Below, one piece after another: positions 21,435 to 22,864 of a stretch of DNA of 22,864 nucleotides. The translations under genes and the position numbers were made by a program. Source of the stretch: Candidatus Berkelbacteria bacterium. GTDB taxonomy: Bacteria; Patescibacteriota; UBA1384; VFKW01. The DNA lies in assembly GCA_009885355.1 (NCBI GenBank), contig VFKW01000090.1, positions 1-22,864 of the forward strand, read 5' to 3'. The notes beneath the pieces were generated by a model, which saw only the letters and a program-made list of their open reading frames with translations, was not told where the DNA came from and ran no database searches. Each line of letters opens with the position of its first letter. The first letter of the stretch is position 1.

Positions 21435-22193
21435 TTATTTTACCACTTCTTTGACTGCTTCGATATAATTACAATAATCGCAATCTGCAGATTGTTCGGG
21501 GATGAAGTCAGAATCGAGGCATTTTTTCATATCAAAAATAGTTCCCTCAACCCAGCTTCCATCTCCAGTATATGGAATTAACTTTACATCAAAGTCCAAT
21601 TTACCATCAAAGGATTCATTATCTCTTCGGCCGTTGCAATAGACAAAATAGCCTGTATCGGAAACCTTAAAACCATTTTGGCGGAAAAGCCATTGGTATA
21701 TTTCCATTTGCCTTTTGTAGCCGATTTGCCAGTCTGCATCCAAGCTGACTTCTCCGTCTTTCGAGGTTGCCTTGTAATCAACTATAATGAGCTCTTTTGT
21801 CTTATTATCCACCCAAACATCATCAACCCCGCCGGTGATCAATAAATTGGTTGGTTTGTGCAAATATGTGATTCCGGCATGCAATGAATCTCGCCATTCG
21901 TCCATTTTTTCATGAGAATAAGGAACGGCATCAAGACCATAAGCCTTCATCATCGGATGTGCCTTATTTGCAGCCCGATGAATATCAAATTCTTTTTTAA
22001 GCAATGCATCCACCGCCGAATTTAGATTAAATGGAAATCCAGGAGGCCGCCCAACCCCAAGTCTCCGATCAATATAAAAACAACGAGGACAATTCAAAAA
22101 CAAATCGATTTTAGATCGACTAAGTTTATAAGGCTCAGTTGATTCTGAGTCATATATATTTCTTGTTCTTTGGTCCTTGTAGTAGTCTGACAT
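21435..22193 (-). CDS. Cas4-like PD-(D/E)XK nuclease, probable Fe-S protein
   Basis: A 252-residue PD-(D/E)XK nuclease. Catalytic motifs: D124 in GGVDDVWVD, D139-Y-K141 in IIVDYKAT, and motif IV Q162/Y166 in RQMEIYQW. Cysteines C35 and C38 (NCPRCFY) near the N-terminus and C238/C241 (ADCDYC) at the end form the arrangement known to bind an iron-sulfur cluster in Cas4 and AddB-type nucleases; C225 is also available. No CRISPR repeats or other cas genes are present, so it is a stand-alone member. ATG start 22193 with AGGTAAG upstream. Upstream of the DUF3800 gene on the same strand and immediately inside the second copy of the 65-bp repeat. Confidence 0.83.
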   Translation of the reverse strand: MSDYYKDQRTRNIYDSESTEPYKLSRSKIDLFLNCPRCFYIDRRLGVGRPPGFPFNLNSAVDALLKKEFDIHRAANKAHPMMKAYGLDAVPYSHEKMDEWRDSLHAGITYLHKPTNLLITGGVDDVWVDNKTKELIIVDYKATSKDGEVSLDADWQIGYKRQMEIYQWLFRQNGFKVSDTGYFVYCNGRRDNESFDGKLDFDVKLIPYTGDGSWVEGTIFDMKKCLDSDFIPEQSADCDYCNYIEAVKEVVK

Positions 22194-22223
22194 CTTACCT
22201 CTTGTTATTTTACCGACTCTTCG

Positions 22224-22288
22224 ATGATTTTTATTTAATTATTCCTTATCGCTAAACTTCAGGCCAAAAGTGAAGCGTCCCCGAATTC
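22224..22288 (+). repeat. 65-bp direct repeat, copy B (next to transposase)
   Basis: Identical to 9917-9981. Identity ends after GAATTC at 22288; from 22289 on the sequence reads as transposase. A stop codon (TGA 22271-22273) inside the repeat closes the transposase frame upstream. Likely the end region of the insertion sequence or a fusion point. Confidence 0.8.
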
Positions 22289-22864
22289 TCAAAAGAAGCA
22301 AAACGGCGATTAAAGTGGATGGATTGGTACGGAAACAATGGCCAGAATGCGCGATTAACTTGTCGTCATTTCGGACTGTCTCCAGATGTGTTTTATCGCT
22401 GGAAGAATAGATACAACCCTTATGATCTTCTTTCCTTAGAAGATGATAAAATCACCAGAACACCACACAATGTAAGACAACCGGAAACCGATCCTGCTAT
22501 AGAAAAAAGAGTCAAAGAAATCCGAGAAGAATATCCTCGTTGGGGCAAAAAGAAGATCTGGAAACTTCTAGAAAGAGAAGAAATTAATACAACGATTATC
22601 ACCGTTGGCAGGACTTTAACACGACTTAGGGAAAGAGGAGTACTCAAAGAACCACCGATTGTTGTAGCTAGAATCGAGAGAGCTAAACGGAGAAGAAAAC
22701 CTCGCTTTCATGCCATTCCTAAAGACTGGGACTACATAATTAACAATCCTGGAGATCTGATACAAGTTGATACTGTCCATGTTCATCCTCTACTCGGAGT
22801 TAGAAGATATCAGTTCACTGCCTGTGATTACATAACAAAAAGAACAGCTCGGTGTGCCGCCAAA
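22274..22864 (+). CDS. IS481-family transposase, cut by the window edge, no ordinary start
   Basis: The frame is open from 22274 (after TGA) to the window end. It reads SKEAKRRLKWMDWYGNNGQ, then a helix-turn-helix RLTCRHFGLSPDVFYRWKNR, EEYPRWGKKKIWKLL and a second helical DNA-binding part. The start of the integrase core is PGDLIQVDTVHVHPL, with the first catalytic Asp, followed by FTACDYITKRTA. This is the single-ORF IS481-like layout; the other catalytic residues lie beyond the window. No ATG, GTG or TTG occurs between the stop and ATG 22319, which falls inside the conserved N-terminus. Either the gene lost its start when joined to the 65-bp repeat at 22288/22289, or it begins at 22319. DDE transposases of this type move DNA by cut-and-paste or circle formation. 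Confidence 0.8.

Noticed and set aside
21435..22193. Cas4-like gene as part of a CRISPR-Cas locus
   Set aside because: No repeat-spacer array and no other cas gene is visible on either strand; stand-alone Cas4-like nucleases are common.
9917..22864. A classical composite transposon with an IS at each end
   Set aside because: Only 65 bp is shared at the left side and no transposase is present there; the right element is incomplete in the window.

Overview
The window is AT-rich, densely packed, bacterial and probably chromosomal. Its protein repertoire resembles Candidate Phyla Radiation (Patescibacteria) genomes: an HMA-SafE-cupredoxin fusion, a coiled-coil CHAP peptidoglycan hydrolase, a DUF5667-like secreted protein, a Cas4-like PD-(D/E)XK protein and an IS481-type transposase. 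This assignment is inference, since no rRNA or marker gene is present. TGA is used as a normal stop (for example at 6635-6637 and at the end of the DUF305 gene), so the UGA-Gly code of Gracilibacteria/Absconditabacteria is not in use.

Region 1 (1-9540) is a copper and thiol-redox island. An HMA/SafE/cupredoxin membrane protein comes first. A promoter with an inverted repeat over its -10 then leads a tightly spaced run: copZ-like HMA protein, Cu(I) P-type ATPase, CsoR-family regulator, DUF1573 protein, CcdA/DsbD-like electron carrier, CHAP hydrolase and DUF2933 protein. A convergent DUF305 gene and a 46-residue membrane protein follow. The likely logic is copper sensing (CsoR-like), chaperoning (CopZ), export (CopA), and extracytoplasmic copper or thiol handling (cupredoxins, DUF305, DUF1573, CcdA). 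The ATPase carries an unusual extra membrane helix and a duplicated extracytoplasmic tail.

Region 2 (9547-14406) looks like a recombination zone. A Cys-rich ORF runs into a decayed copy of a PEP-CTERM gene 3' end, followed by a 65-bp element that recurs at 22224. Then come a minus-strand DUF5667-like gene, a cupin-like gene relic, a Panacea (DUF4065) toxin-antitoxin-like pair, and two PEP-CTERM proteins behind a strong promoter and a structured leader. The PEP-CTERM genes are clearly richer in G+C than their neighbours.

Region 3 (14537-22200) is defence-like accessory DNA. It holds a 1548-residue SF1 helicase with a DUF559/Vsr-like nuclease end. A zinc-finger/zinc-ribbon reading frame continues past its stop in the -1 frame, and an in-phase A AAA AAG slippery site lies at the junction. 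Next are a minus-strand HD hydrolase with a 43-codon companion, a promoter-hairpin-terminator unit that looks like a 6S-like small RNA, a DUF3800 protein and a Cas4-like nuclease. The window ends inside an IS481-family transposase that immediately follows the second copy of the 65-bp element.
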